A stretch of DNA of 64,000 nucleotides from Methanobrevibacter olleyae (GCF_900114585.1 NZ_FOTL01000005.1:1-64000); one strand, 5' to 3'; positions 8,301-21,944 are shown, numbered from the stretch's first letter. Notes: generated by a model not told the origin, from the letters alone. Numbers and translations are program-made.

Positions 8301-11057
8301 TTATTTTTTATATTTTCTTGGAACTAATATCAATGCAAATAAGCTTATTAATAAAATTACTAAAGGATTTCCAGCTTTTGGTATAGTATGTACTTCTATA
8401 TCCTTAGGAGGATCTGCTTTTTTAGGAATTTTATCTGTTTTATTTGTATCATTCTTATTAGTTTCATTTTTAGTTTCATTTTTAACTACTTTAGTAGTGT
8501 TTGTGCTATTTACTGTTTCGTTAGTAATGTTATGTCCAGCTATAGCTGTGTTTATTTTTACTCCTTCAGTAATAGCCTTAAAAAGAATTTTTAGACTTAT
8601 GGATTGACCTGGAGTTAATGTACCTTTATAAGTCCAAGTATCTTTTCCATCAAAGTCCCATTCATTGTTTTTATCTATATATGATAAATAAACTAATCCA
8701 TTGGAATATTCATTATCTTTAATATAGACACCTGTTAAATTACAATCACCGGTATTTCTTAAAATGATTGTAAAACTAACAGTTTCTCCTATTTTAACTA
8801 TTTTATTATTGGAAATCTTTTCAATTGCCATTTCTGGTTTGAAAACAATAGTTTTATTACTACTATTAGATATGTTAATGTTATTGTATCCTGAACTAAC
8901 ATTATTTACTAAAATTCCATTTTTTGTAGTATTAAATATTAAAATTAAACTTCTAGATTCCCCAGGATTTAGTTGTTCATTTAATATATACTTATTGTTT
9001 TCCTTTGTCCAATTTCCTCTTTCTATTTTCCAAGCAATAAAATCTAATCCATCACTATAATCTTCATCTATAATGAAAGGATTGTTGATAATATCTTGAC
9101 CATTGTTAGTTAGGGTAATTCGGAATTCAACGAGATTACCAATTAATACTTCAGGATTTAATGTTTCTTTTTCTACAGTTTCGTTAATTTCCTCATAAGT
9201 GAGATTAAATATCACTGAATTTTGAGTACTATTTGGGGTCATGAAATATCTGAAATTAAATGTTACAACTGTTCCATTTTTTAGAATTTTACTTGCATTA
9301 TAAGTTGGAATTCTAAAACCAGAATTGTATAAATCAATTACATGCTGAATTGGAGGATATTTTGTTCCATAATTAGTATAATTTCCATCTGTAAATGCCC
9401 AAATGAATTGAAACATAGCATAAGGTTCAAAAACACTTTGATTAAAGTAATATTCATATATCAATATTTTAACATATTCAAAAACATTTTCTCCAGTTCT
9501 AGAATTTCTTACAGCAGTCATATCATCTATAAGATATCCATATGTTGGAGTAAGTGCACCAGATTCTGAACAGAATCCTGGTTCACCTGTAGATAAGTTA
9601 ATTTCACCAGCATATTTTGCTTTAGCTAATTCAGATATATTTAATAATACATATTCGTTTATTTGATTACCTAAGTTACTATTAGATATTGCAAATACAT
9701 TTGTACCATTGTTAGCCTTATTATTGTAAAAATTATTATTGTAAGAATCTATATTTTCAGCTAATATTGCTCCACCATAAGCCTTAGCAGAGTTATTAGT
9801 GAAATTAGAGTTCATTACAACAATATTATTACTTAAAACAGCACCTGCATAGGATAAAGCTGAATTATTGGTAAAAATGGAATTATTAATAGAATTATTT
9901 GATCTTTCAGCGTTAACAGCTCCACCACCATAATTTGCAGAATTACTAATAAATTTTGAATTATTAATATCTGATTTATTATGGGAGGAAATAGCTCCAC
10001 CAAATTTTGCATTGTTGTTTATAAAGATACAATTATTAACAATTGTATTTGAAGCTCCTAAAGCACCGCCTCTTTTTCCTCCTGTATTATTAGTGAATAT
10101 TGAATTTTCCGCATCAAGGTTGCCATTTGCACATATAGCTCCTCCATTATCTAATGCATAATTAAGTTCAAAAGTACTATTTTTTACAGTTACATTAGGT
10201 GCATTAATAGCCCCACCATTACTTATATAATCATCATATGCACTATTATTTCTAAATAGTGAGTGGTAAATATAAACATTTTTGAGGCCATATATAGCTC
10301 CACCGTTTTTAGCTTCAGAATTTTCAAATGTAGAATTATATATATAAACATTTTTTCTTGCGTATATTGATCCACCCTGCAAATTAGCCATGTTAGATGG
10401 ATATATTTTATTTTGGTTAAAATAGGAGTTATTCACTACAATATCTTCATAGGTGCATATTGCACCACCACTACTATTGGCAATATTATTAATAAATGAT
10501 GTGTTATTTAAAGAAACTGTACCATTTGATAAAATTGAGGAACCTTCCTTACTGTTTCCATTATAAAAACTTAGATTATTAATAGTTAATGAAACATTTG
10601 AAATCACATTTAATATGCGTCCACTATCTTGGGCATCAAGAATATGATTATTTCCATTAATTATTAAACTTTTATTAATTATTATCCCATTAGTTAAATT
10701 TGAATCGGTATCTGGATTAAAATAATAATCTTTGTTGATGTTTATTATTCCATCAGAATTTGAATTAATCAAATCTTCTAAATCTTTGAAAGAACCATTA
10801 TCAGAAGAATTTCTACTTCCTTCTTTAAGATTCTTTTCGCTTTTGGAATTATAACCTAAATCTTCTTTATTAGTTTGCTGAATCTGATTGTCAGCTTCAA
10901 CTTGTGAATCTGAGATTATTATATTTTCACTATTAGTGATCTTATTGTCAATTTCATCAAAATTAGTAAGATTTTCACTAATTTCTAATGCCGATACGGA
11001 AGAAATAGTTAAAAATAATGAAAAGATTAATAAGATAACGGCTATCTTTTTTTTCAT
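8301..11057 (-). CDS. Adhesin-like surface protein: beta-helix, putative thioester domain, DUF11 repeats
   Basis: 918 residues. Residues 1-24 are a signal peptide (MKKKIAVILLIFSLFLTISS). Residues about 100-465 are parallel beta-helix repeats with recurring NNSA...GGAI units. Residues about 485-600 contain GEPGFCSESGALTP and later YAMFQFIWAFTDG, the Cys and the Gln-x-x-Ile-Trp pattern of Gram-positive thioester adhesin domains. Two DUF11-like domains follow (about 625-735 and 745-860; LTNNGQDIINN, LRNTGDCNLTG). The C-terminus has a Thr/Lys-rich stalk, IPKAGNP, one membrane helix and RKYKK, a surface anchor. Start is ATG with AAGGAG upstream. Many Asn-x-Ser/Thr sites suggest glycosylation. Likely a host- or partner-binding cell-surface protein; the ligand is unknown. 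Confidence 0.88.
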   Translation of the reverse strand: MKKKIAVILLIFSLFLTISSVSALEISENLTNFDEIDNKITNSENIIISDSQVEADNQIQQTNKEDLGYNSKSEKNLKEGSRNSSDNGSFKDLEDLINSNSDGIININKDYYFNPDTDSNLTNGIIINKSLIINGNNHILDAQDSGRILNVISNVSLTINNLSFYNGNSKEGSSILSNGTVSLNNTSFINNIANSSGGAICTYEDIVVNNSYFNQNKIYPSNMANLQGGSIYARKNVYIYNSTFENSEAKNGGAIYGLKNVYIYHSLFRNNSAYDDYISNGGAINAPNVTVKNSTFELNYALDNGGAICANGNLDAENSIFTNNTGGKRGGALGASNTIVNNCIFINNNAKFGGAISSHNKSDINNSKFISNSANYGGGAVNAERSNNSINNSIFTNNSALSYAGAVLSNNIVVMNSNFTNNSAKAYGGAILAENIDSYNNNFYNNKANNGTNVFAISNSNLGNQINEYVLLNISELAKAKYAGEINLSTGEPGFCSESGALTPTYGYLIDDMTAVRNSRTGENVFEYVKILIYEYYFNQSVFEPYAMFQFIWAFTDGNYTNYGTKYPPIQHVIDLYNSGFRIPTYNASKILKNGTVVTFNFRYFMTPNSTQNSVIFNLTYEEINETVEKETLNPEVLIGNLVEFRITLTNNGQDIINNPFIIDEDYSDGLDFIAWKIERGNWTKENNKYILNEQLNPGESRSLILIFNTTKNGILVNNVSSGYNNINISNSSNKTIVFKPEMAIEKISNNKIVKIGETVSFTIILRNTGDCNLTGVYIKDNEYSNGLVYLSYIDKNNEWDFDGKDTWTYKGTLTPGQSISLKILFKAITEGVKINTAIAGHNITNETVNSTNTTKVVKNETKNETNKNDTNKTDKIPKKADPPKDIEVHTIPKAGNPLVILLISLFALILVPRKYKK

Positions 11058-12227
11058 TTTTTAAACTCCTTAAATTTGGACTTAATAAATATTCAATGAT
11101 TTATAATAGCTCTATTTAGCCATTATTATGTATAATAATTTCATAATAAAAATTTTAAAATAATAACTTTATAATAATAAAATTATAATAATAATTTTAA
11201 AATAATAATTTTATAATAAAAATTTTATATATAAATTTGATTAAACATATAAATCAACTAATAAATTAAATCCATTTTTTTTAAATCTATAGATTTTAAT
11301 CAATAGATTTATCTTATTTTTAAGACTTTATTGAAATCCTATTTTTTGTATTTATTTAAAAAGATAAAATTATTTTAAATTATAAAATAATAGTTTTTAC
11401 TTTAAAATTTTAAAGGATTTCAACAGAACATTTTAAAATGGAAATCTATAGATTTTAATCAATAGACTTATCTTATTTTTAAAATGAGATATCTTATTTA
11501 ATCTATTAAATAAGCATAATTTTTTTAATTAGGAAGGTTTTTAAATTAAAAAATAAATCATAGTTAATTAATAGACTTTTAATACAAATTAGAAAAACCA
11601 TAACTTAATTTTTTTATTTTAAAGATTATCTATCTTTTTAGTTTAGATTTCTAAAATTAGATATTTTTTAAAATTAATTTATAGTTTTTTATGGTAAATA
11701 AAAATATTTACTATAATAGTTCTCTTTTTTTTCATTTATAAATATAATTGTTTTATGGTACTATAACTTTTTATCATATAGTTTATTTTTTTTAAAGATT
11801 TTTTTAATTTTATATTAAATCAAGTTTAATTTTATTTTTTTTAAGGTTTTTTTAATTTTATATTAAATGAGATTTAATTTTATTTTTTTTTAAGATTTTT
11901 TTAATTTTATATTAAATCAAGTTTAATTTTATTATGCTTTAATTTAAAAAAATAACATTGTTATTTTACTGAATAATTTTTAATGTTTCTTTATATAAAA
12001 TAGATTATCTACTTAATGAGTAACTATTTATATTTAAATAATAACAAATATAATAATAAAAGATTGAATGAAATAATTTTTATAAAAATTAAGTATATGA
12101 ATTGTTTTATAAATTATTTTTAGCTATGGTTTTTTTAAAATTTTTATTTAATCCTTTAATAGAAAATCATTATTTAATTCACTAAATAGTTTATAAAAAA
12201 CGATAGAAATTCAATATATGATTTGGA
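11058..12227. other. AT-rich gene-free region between divergent genes
   Basis: No gene seen. Contains the 41-bp direct repeat described separately, ATAATTTTATAATAA-type runs at 11130-11225, and three imperfect copies of a TTTAATTTTATATTAAAT unit at about 11800-11930. The start of the downstream kinase-like gene has no clear ribosome-binding site. Confidence 0.5.
11283..11482. repeat. 41-bp direct repeat flanking a degenerate MITE-like segment
   Basis: 11283-11323 and 11442-11482 are the same 41 bases with one mismatch (GATTTA against GACTTA). Between them, GACTTTATTGAAATCCT (about 11324-11340) and AGGATTTCAACAGAAC (about 11414-11429) are imperfect inverted copies of the ends of the element at 16637-16729. 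The whole looks like a decayed member of the same family inside a duplicated flank. Confidence 0.6.
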
Positions 12228-14210
12228 TTGAAAATGTTAACTATAATTATTGAAGATATGGATGGAAATATCATTGGCAAACAATCTTACCTTAAAGATT
12301 ATCCCACTAATAAATCTACAACTAAAAGGGAAAAAATAGAATTTGATGATTATTTTTTAAATGAATTAGATATGGCCTTAGGTGTTTTAATACATGATAA
12401 ATCTGAAGATGATTTTTTAATCTGCTTTTTAAACGAAAATCTTTTAAATTATTCTAATTTGGATTTAGAAGATGTTGGAGGAGCATATCTATTTAAATAT
12501 ATGAGTTTTCTTAAAGAACTGAATATTAAAGATCTTCTATTTGCATCCTATGATAATAATGAAACACTAGAACTTAAGGTCTTACAGTATGTAGAAGATG
12601 TTCTGGTAGTGTCTAAAACTTATAAATTTTTCAGATTCAAAGATAAGCTTTATTTTAAAATAAATAAATCTGATGATTTGGATATTTTAAATAGATCCAA
12701 TAGAGAAACAATAGAAAACTCTGAACTTAGTGTAGGGATTATTCAAGCTAATAAATGGGTTTATGGAAATAAAACATTTTGTAAGATTAATAATGTTAAT
12801 ATGGATACTATTTCTCAACTAGACTTATTTAGCAAAGACATAATAAGTAGGGAGCTAATTACTAGAGATGAGTTAAGATACATTCTAGATGATATACTAA
12901 ACCGCAAACAATTTTTCTTTAGGGATGATATTAAGATAAATTATAATGGTGAGATTAGATATATAACTGAATTTATATATCCCATATCCTTTAACAATCA
13001 GCATGCTATAGAACTTATATTTTTAGATTTAACTGAGGAAAAAAACTTAAAAGAAAACTTCAATGCTTTAAACCAGAAACTTGAAAGTATCCTAAAATTA
13101 GCAAAACTATCTATATGTCAAATTAAAAGGGGAAAAATTTATTGCTCTAGTGAATTTTTTTCAATTTTTGATATATCCCCTAATAGCTTGGATATATCTG
13201 AAAGGGTAGATAGGATAGAGGATTTTTTTAATATAATTGAAGGATTTATTATAAAAGCAGATTATATGGAATTGCTTAAAGAAATCAATAGGCAAAAAAA
13301 GAAGTCAAATAAGCTTGATCTTTCATTTAGGATAAGGACAAAAAAATTGAATATGAAAACCTTAAACTGTAGTTTTACTATTTATGAAGATAATCCATTA
13401 AGAATGGTAGCTTATATTCAAGATATAACTAATGAAGACTCTTTAGAAAAAGAGCTAAATCATCAATTAGATGAATACGGGAAGTTATATAAAAAATCAG
13501 AAGAATCTAAAATGGAATTAGAAGGTCAGTTAGAGATAAGAGATTTTATTTTAGAAGATTTCCATGAAAAAGTCAATAGAAACTTAAATTTATTTATAGA
13601 TTTACTAGATTCTTATCTAGAAAATAATCCTAAAAGATTAGAAAATTACTTTAAAATATTTCAAAAAAGAATTGAAATATTAAAGGACATTAATGAAATC
13701 TCTAGAAATCTAGATTATTGGAAAGAGTTAGAATTTAGAGAATTTATTGATAATGCTATTAATTGTCACTTTAAGGACCTATTTAAATCAACAGTAATCA
13801 ATTTAAACATGAGTTCTGATATCTACTTTAGAAGGGATGAAATAGATTTAATATATTTAATTTTGTCTGAATTTTTTATCAACATTCTTAATATAGAAGA
13901 GGCATCTATTGATACTTTGGAAATAAATGCAGATGAAGATAAAGAATTTATTGTTTTAGAATTGAATGCTTTTATCTTAAATAAAATTGATTTATATGAT
14001 TTGGATTTTATTGGATTCATTAAAAAATTTGAAAAAAGGAGTTTATATGATATAGTGATTTCTGGTTTTAATAAGGATAAGAAAAGGAGTTTCTATGATA
14101 TGGGGATTTCTGGTTTTAATGAAGGTAAGAAAAGGAGTTTCTATGATATAGTGATTTCTGGTTTTAATGAAGGAATTAATATGAAGATTATATTTAAAAA
14201 CGATATTTAG
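12228..14210 (+). CDS. PAS-domain sensor histidine kinase-like protein, degenerate ATPase
   Basis: 660 residues, no membrane segment, so a cytoplasmic sensor. Two or three PAS-like regions precede a linker: ending in IELIFLDLTEEKNLKEN (about 260-280) and MVAYIQDITNEDSLEKEL (about 395-412). A long helical segment holds LEDFHEKVNRNLNLFIDLLD (about 443-462), the pattern of the HisKA_2 phospho-acceptor helix with the histidine kept. The ATPase domain has only an N-box-like LSEFFINILN; the D-box and G-boxes are not recognisable, and the tail consists of a triplicated 16-residue unit. Start is TTG 12228 or ATG 12234. It lies 10 bases before a paralogue of similar design, so they are probably co-transcribed. 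Enzymatic activity is doubtful. Confidence 0.7.
   Translation: MKMLTIIIEDMDGNIIGKQSYLKDYPTNKSTTKREKIEFDDYFLNELDMALGVLIHDKSEDDFLICFLNENLLNYSNLDLEDVGGAYLFKYMSFLKELNIKDLLFASYDNNETLELKVLQYVEDVLVVSKTYKFFRFKDKLYFKINKSDDLDILNRSNRETIENSELSVGIIQANKWVYGNKTFCKINNVNMDTISQLDLFSKDIISRELITRDELRYILDDILNRKQFFFRDDIKINYNGEIRYITEFIYPISFNNQHAIELIFLDLTEEKNLKENFNALNQKLESILKLAKLSICQIKRGKIYCSSEFFSIFDISPNSLDISERVDRIEDFFNIIEGFIIKADYMELLKEINRQKKKSNKLDLSFRIRTKKLNMKTLNCSFTIYEDNPLRMVAYIQDITNEDSLEKELNHQLDEYGKLYKKSEESKMELEGQLEIRDFILEDFHEKVNRNLNLFIDLLDSYLENNPKRLENYFKIFQKRIEILKDINEISRNLDYWKELEFREFIDNAINCHFKDLFKSTVINLNMSSDIYFRRDEIDLIYLILSEFFINILNIEEASIDTLEINADEDKEFIVLELNAFILNKIDLYDLDFIGFIKKFEKRSLYDIVISGFNKDKKRSFYDMGISGFNEGKKRSFYDIVISGFNEGINMKIIFKNDI
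14034..14177 (+). repeat. In-frame 48-bp unit, three copies
   Basis: Units start at 14034, 14082 and 14130. Each encodes KRSxYDxxISGFNxxK. The length is a multiple of three, so the frame is kept. The repeat sits where the ATP-lid of the kinase domain would be. Confidence 0.9.
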
Positions 14211-14220
14211 TGGGATTAAC

Positions 14221-16608
<2,388 letters not shown>

Positions 16609-16636
16609 TTCATAAGCATTTTAATTTTTATTTTTA

Positions 16637-16729
16637 GGCTTTGTTGAAATACTACTTTCTAATTAATTGATATTGATTATTTTTTTAAACTAAATATAAT
16701 ATCAACTGAAAAAGGATTTCAACAAAGCC
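16637..16729. mobile_element. 93-bp MITE-like element with perfect 14-bp inverted ends
   Basis: GGCTTTGTTGAAAT at 16637-16650 and its exact reverse complement at 16716-16729. The interior is non-coding and partly palindromic (GATATTGATTA against TAATATCAAC). The ends look like insertion-sequence terminal repeats. A degenerate relative lies at about 11324-11429. No clear target duplication was seen. An intrinsic hairpin terminator for the upstream gene is the alternative. Confidence 0.65.
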
Positions 16730-16748
16730 ATTATTCTTATACAATAAG

Positions 16749-16758
16749 TTTATATAAA
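16749..16758 (+). promoter_or_regulatory. TATA box candidate
   Basis: TTTATATAAA about 55 bases before the ATG at 16809; a GTGAT ribosome-binding site lies just before the start. Confidence 0.5.
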
Positions 16759-16808
16759 TCAATTTGTTTAATATAAGTATAATATAAATAAAGGTAAAAA
16801 GTGATATC

Positions 16809-17459
16809 ATGGCAGATGAAAATAAATTAAAATTAGAAACTAAATGTTATGATGCAATGGAATATGGCTATTTATATGGTTTAAATCAAAGAATACCTGA
16901 TGAAGACTGGGAGAAAGTGAAACCCTACATGAGAAAATGGAAGAGAATGGACTTTGTAGAGGGAAATATTAAAGTTACAGGTAGACCAGAAGGATACAGA
17001 TGTTTAGAGGAAGATGTTCCTAAAGTTGAAGAGATTCTTGGAATTACTAATACTCTTTCTAAAAGAAGAGCAAATATAGAAGCTAAAATGTCAGATCCAT
17101 TAAAAAAAGTACAATTTAAAGACCAATGTTATAATTGGCTTGTTATGTTATTTAAAAATGGAACACGACCTAAACAAGATTTAAGTAGATTGGCAATCCA
17201 TTCAACAAAGATTTATGACCCAGCAGATGGATTTAAAAATGGAGCAGAAGAGGGGTATGGAGAACTCTTTATTTACACTCCGCATGGAATGTGGTATGTA
17301 ATTAATAATTCTAGCTCAGGAGCTAATAAAGCTTTAAATAATCTTGAAACTAAATTTGGTGGTGCTATAGCCTATAGGTTAATGTATGAAGATACTGTTG
17401 ATACATTAATTAGAATATACACTGAAGAAAATGAGTATACAGGACCAAAATTATTCTAA
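16809..17459 (+). CDS. Hypothetical cytoplasmic protein
   Basis: 216 residues, no family recognised. Soluble, with an even mix of charged residues and several aromatic clusters (EYGYLYGLNQR, LFIYTPHGMWYVI). No metal or nucleotide motif is evident. The start is supported by AAAGTGAT upstream and a TATA-like box at 16749. Its last codons and stop form the first unit of a 32-bp tandem repeat. It is convergent with metY. Unlike the accessory genes it looks intact and well composed, so it is probably expressed. Confidence 0.7.
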   Translation: MADENKLKLETKCYDAMEYGYLYGLNQRIPDEDWEKVKPYMRKWKRMDFVEGNIKVTGRPEGYRCLEEDVPKVEEILGITNTLSKRRANIEAKMSDPLKKVQFKDQCYNWLVMLFKNGTRPKQDLSRLAIHSTKIYDPADGFKNGAEEGYGELFIYTPHGMWYVINNSSSGANKALNNLETKFGGAIAYRLMYEDTVDTLIRIYTEENEYTGPKLF

Positions 17460-17578
17460 GTAATTAGTATATAGGAATAGAATTATTCTAAATAATTAGT
17501 ATATGGGACTGGAATTATTTTAAGTAATGAATATATATGACTAGAATTATTCTAAATAATTATTAATCTTGTTTTTTA
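17451..17578 (+). repeat. 32-bp tandem repeat, four copies, starting in the coding end
   Basis: Units begin at 17451, 17483, 17515 and 17547, each starting TTATTCTAA or a close variant. The first unit contains the last codons and the TAA of the upstream gene, so the stop codon has been duplicated with the flank. Confidence 0.85.
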
Positions 17579-17593
17579 TTTTTTAAAAAAAGA

Positions 17594-17615
17594 AAAAGAG
17601 GTTTTATCCTCTTTT
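17594..17615. terminator. Hairpin between convergent genes
   Basis: AAAAGAGG (17594-17601), loop TTTTAT, CCTCTTTT (17608-17615): an 8-bp perfect stem with A and T runs on both sides, suited to ending transcription from either direction. Confidence 0.55.
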
Positions 17616-17662
17616 ATCTATTAATTGTTTAATTGTCTTTTTAATTTAATTGCTATTTTTAT

Positions 17663-19457
<1,795 letters not shown>

Positions 19458-19994
19458 ATGGCTAAAGATAATTTTTGTATATATTGTGGATTTAAATTAT
19501 TTCCAGAAGATCATTTTTGTCCTAACTGTGGAGCTAAATTAGATGATGATAAAGAAAAACCAAATAAAAGTTCTAAATATGAATCAAGTAAATCATATGA
19601 TTACCAATTTTATAAAAATCAAATAGACAAGTTAGAAGAAACTTATGAAACTAAAGAGAAAAAAGTTTTAGAGCTGCTAGAAAAGAAATTTCCTCAAGGT
19701 CAAATGTCTTATTATAGATTTAGAGAAGAAGTTGATATCTGTAGAGTAAATTTCTATAAAGAAGCTGAAACAGCTCTAAATATGATTAATTTATCTGATG
19801 AATATTCAGATAAAGTAATTAAAGAAATAAAAAACAAGATTAAAACATTAGAATCAATTGTTAGTAAAATCAATGAATTACAAAGTGAATTGATTATTCG
19901 TTTAAGTAATTCTGATGAGGATTCCGATAATGAAATTGATGATTTAATTAATGAAATGAATGAATTGATTGATTCTCTTAAAGATTATGAATAA
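19458..19994 (+). CDS. Zinc-ribbon and helical protein upstream of telA
   Basis: 178 residues. A zinc ribbon at the N-terminus (CIYCGFKLFPEDHFCPNCG, four cysteines) is followed by a charged linker and a helical, probably coiled-coil region to the end (LEETYETKEKKVLELLEK, NELIDSLKDYE). I place the start at ATG 19458 because an alternative GTG at 19425 lies in a tandem-repeat copy of this region. No family recognised beyond the ribbon. It lies about 130 bases before telA on the same strand; in bacteria TelA often pairs with the helical protein XpaC, so a partner role is possible. Its 3' end, including the stop, is duplicated (period 43, second copy 20015-20038). Confidence 0.75.
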   Translation: MAKDNFCIYCGFKLFPEDHFCPNCGAKLDDDKEKPNKSSKYESSKSYDYQFYKNQIDKLEETYETKEKKVLELLEKKFPQGQMSYYRFREEVDICRVNFYKEAETALNMINLSDEYSDKVIKEIKNKIKTLESIVSKINELQSELIIRLSNSDEDSDNEIDDLINEMNELIDSLKDYE

Positions 19995-20038
19995 ATCTTT
20001 CAGTGAATTGAATAATTCTCTTAAAGATTATGAATAAA
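19972..20038 (+). repeat. Stop-codon-spanning direct repeat, two copies
   Basis: ATTCTCTTAAAGATTATGAA followed by TAAA occurs at 19972 and again at 20015. The first copy is the end of the zinc-ribbon gene with its stop; the second is non-coding. Confidence 0.85.
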
Positions 20039-20123
20039 AATCGAAACCTTAATATATTATCAATTTCATAAAAGGGAATGAGACACAGTTTATTAATTTT
20101 TGTCTAAGATTAGGGTGATATAA

Positions 20124-21260
20124 ATGGCTGAATTTTCACTTGATGTAAATGAAATTAAAGAAGATGTCGAAAAAAGTCTTAAAGAAGAAAAAGAAAGTTT
20201 ACCAAATGAGGAAATTAAAAAACAGGCAGATGGCAATGCTACTGCTATTTTTGAATCAGACTTCAATGATATTGCTACTAGAGAAAACATCTTAAAACCT
20301 TTAGATGACTTTGGTATTAATCTTATTAATAGATCTGCAAATAAAAACAATCTTTTAAATGCAAGATTTAAAGATTTAGCTAAAGGTGGAGATGAAGCAA
20401 GTAATGTTGGAGCTAAATTAGAAGAATTAGATAGAGAAATCAGAAACTTAGATCCATCTGCAATTGAATTTAAAGAATCTGGTATTTTAGGAAAACTCTT
20501 AAGACCAATCAGAAATTACTTTGATAGATATGAAAAAGCTGATGAAGCTATCTCTAATATTCTTATATCTCTTGATGCAAGTAGCAGGGTTTTACAAAAT
20601 GATAACACAACGCTTCTTGCTGAAGAGTCTTATTTAAGGGAATTAACTAAAAAACTCATCACTGATATTGAACTAGCTAAACAAATGGATGCTTCTATCG
20701 AAGAGCAAATCCGCCAAGCTGAAATCAATGGTGAAGATCAATTTAAAATTGACTTTGTACGTGAAGAAGTTTTATTCCCATTAAGACAAAGAATTATGGA
20801 CATGCAACAAATGATTGTTGTAAATGAACAGGGAATTATCTCTTTAAATGTAGTAAGAAGAAATAATAAAGAGTTAATTAGGGGAGTAAATCGTGCTAAA
20901 AATGTAACTGTAACTGCACTTAGAAATGGTGTTATGGTTGCAAGTGCTTTATACAATCAAAAAATTGTAATTGATAAGATTAAAACACTTAATGATACTA
21001 CAGAACAAGTTATTGAATCTACTTCAAAGATGTTAAGACAACAAGGTAGTGAGATTCAAAAACAAAGTATGGAAACTATGATTTCTCCTGAAGTCCTTAA
21101 AACTTCCTTTGCTGAGGCCTTAGCTGCCATTGAAGATTTAAGTAATTATAAAAATCAAGCACTTCCAAAAATGCAAGAGACAATTACTACATTCAGTCAA
21201 ATGGCAGATGATGGACAAAAACTTATTGATAAAATTGAAGTAGGAAATGATACTTTTTAG
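20124..21260 (+). CDS. telA: TelA family protein (toxic anion resistance)
   Basis: 378 residues, almost entirely helical, matching the TelA/KlaA family throughout: GKLLRPIRNYFDRYEKA near 150-166, LRELTKKLITDIELAKQMD near 180-198, and NRAKNVTVTALRNGVMVASAL near 257-277, the most conserved block. GGTGAT lies upstream of ATG. Family members are linked to tellurite and other toxic-anion or membrane stress, but the biochemical role is unknown. The protein is soluble with no metal motif. It probably forms an operon with the upstream zinc-ribbon gene. Confidence 0.92.
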   Translation: MAEFSLDVNEIKEDVEKSLKEEKESLPNEEIKKQADGNATAIFESDFNDIATRENILKPLDDFGINLINRSANKNNLLNARFKDLAKGGDEASNVGAKLEELDREIRNLDPSAIEFKESGILGKLLRPIRNYFDRYEKADEAISNILISLDASSRVLQNDNTTLLAEESYLRELTKKLITDIELAKQMDASIEEQIRQAEINGEDQFKIDFVREEVLFPLRQRIMDMQQMIVVNEQGIISLNVVRRNNKELIRGVNRAKNVTVTALRNGVMVASALYNQKIVIDKIKTLNDTTEQVIESTSKMLRQQGSEIQKQSMETMISPEVLKTSFAEALAAIEDLSNYKNQALPKMQETITTFSQMADDGQKLIDKIEVGNDTF

Positions 21261-21334
21261 GTATTTTCCTATAATTTTTATTTTTTTATCTTTTTTTTAG
21301 GTATTTTCCTATAATTTTTATTTTTTATCTTTTT
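21255..21334 (+). repeat. 40-bp tandem repeat, two copies, spanning the telA stop
   Basis: TTTTTAGGTATTTTCCTATA occurs at about 21255 and 21295. The first copy contains the TAG stop of telA. The rest of 21335-21596 is plain AT-rich sequence with no feature seen. Confidence 0.85.
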
Positions 21335-21596
21335 ATAATTCTATTCTTTTTTTAATCACTTTTTAAATTGACTTATTCATTATACTTTTTTTAAAAATTA
21401 GTTTAAAAATTAAAAATAAAAGATTAAATATCCTTAATATTAAAATAATAGAAATTGGTAATGTAAAAATAGTTAAAATAATAAAAAAGCTAAAGATAAT
21501 AAATAAAAAATAAAAATAAATATTGTTTGTGTTAAAAAATAAAAATTTAAAAAGATAATTTAAAGAGCTTTAAATTAAATTTTATTGAATTTCTAT

Positions 21597-21863
21597 TTAG
21601 TTTCCTCTGTTAATGTCTATGGTAGTTCTTAAAGTGTCATAAAGATTAAAGACCCAAACAATGATATATGCTAAGTAACAGCAGTAACCAGTATTATTTA
21701 TTTCAGCATCTAAAGGCATACCAAAGTACACCCAAAGGCCAAAAAAGATTAAACCAAGTACTAAGTATGCTATAAATTTTTTAACTACACCATCGTATGC
21801 TAAACCTAAACCTGGAACGATTGCAGAAAGAATCATTGCTAGGTATATATTTTTCTTTGCCAT
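21597..21863 (-). CDS. Small TM2-like membrane protein
   Basis: 88 residues. MAKKNIYLAMILSAIVPGLG is typical of TM2/DUF5683-type proteins: a first helix ending in a PGLG turn, then LAYDGVVKKFIAYLVLGLI and a third hydrophobic stretch YLAYIIVWVFNLYDT. Three membrane segments are predicted. AGGTG lies upstream of ATG, and GGAAAAGGTATATAAATA on the minus strand at 21945-21960 provides a BRE/TATA promoter. The physiological role of this family is unknown. Confidence 0.8.
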   Translation of the reverse strand: MAKKNIYLAMILSAIVPGLGLAYDGVVKKFIAYLVLGLIFFGLWVYFGMPLDAEINNTGYCCYLAYIIVWVFNLYDTLRTTIDINRGN

Positions 21864-21944
21864 ATTTTACACCTATAAATTTAAAATAATAATATTTATA
21901 TTTACAAAAATATTTTTGTATACCTAAATATTTATATTTTTTTA

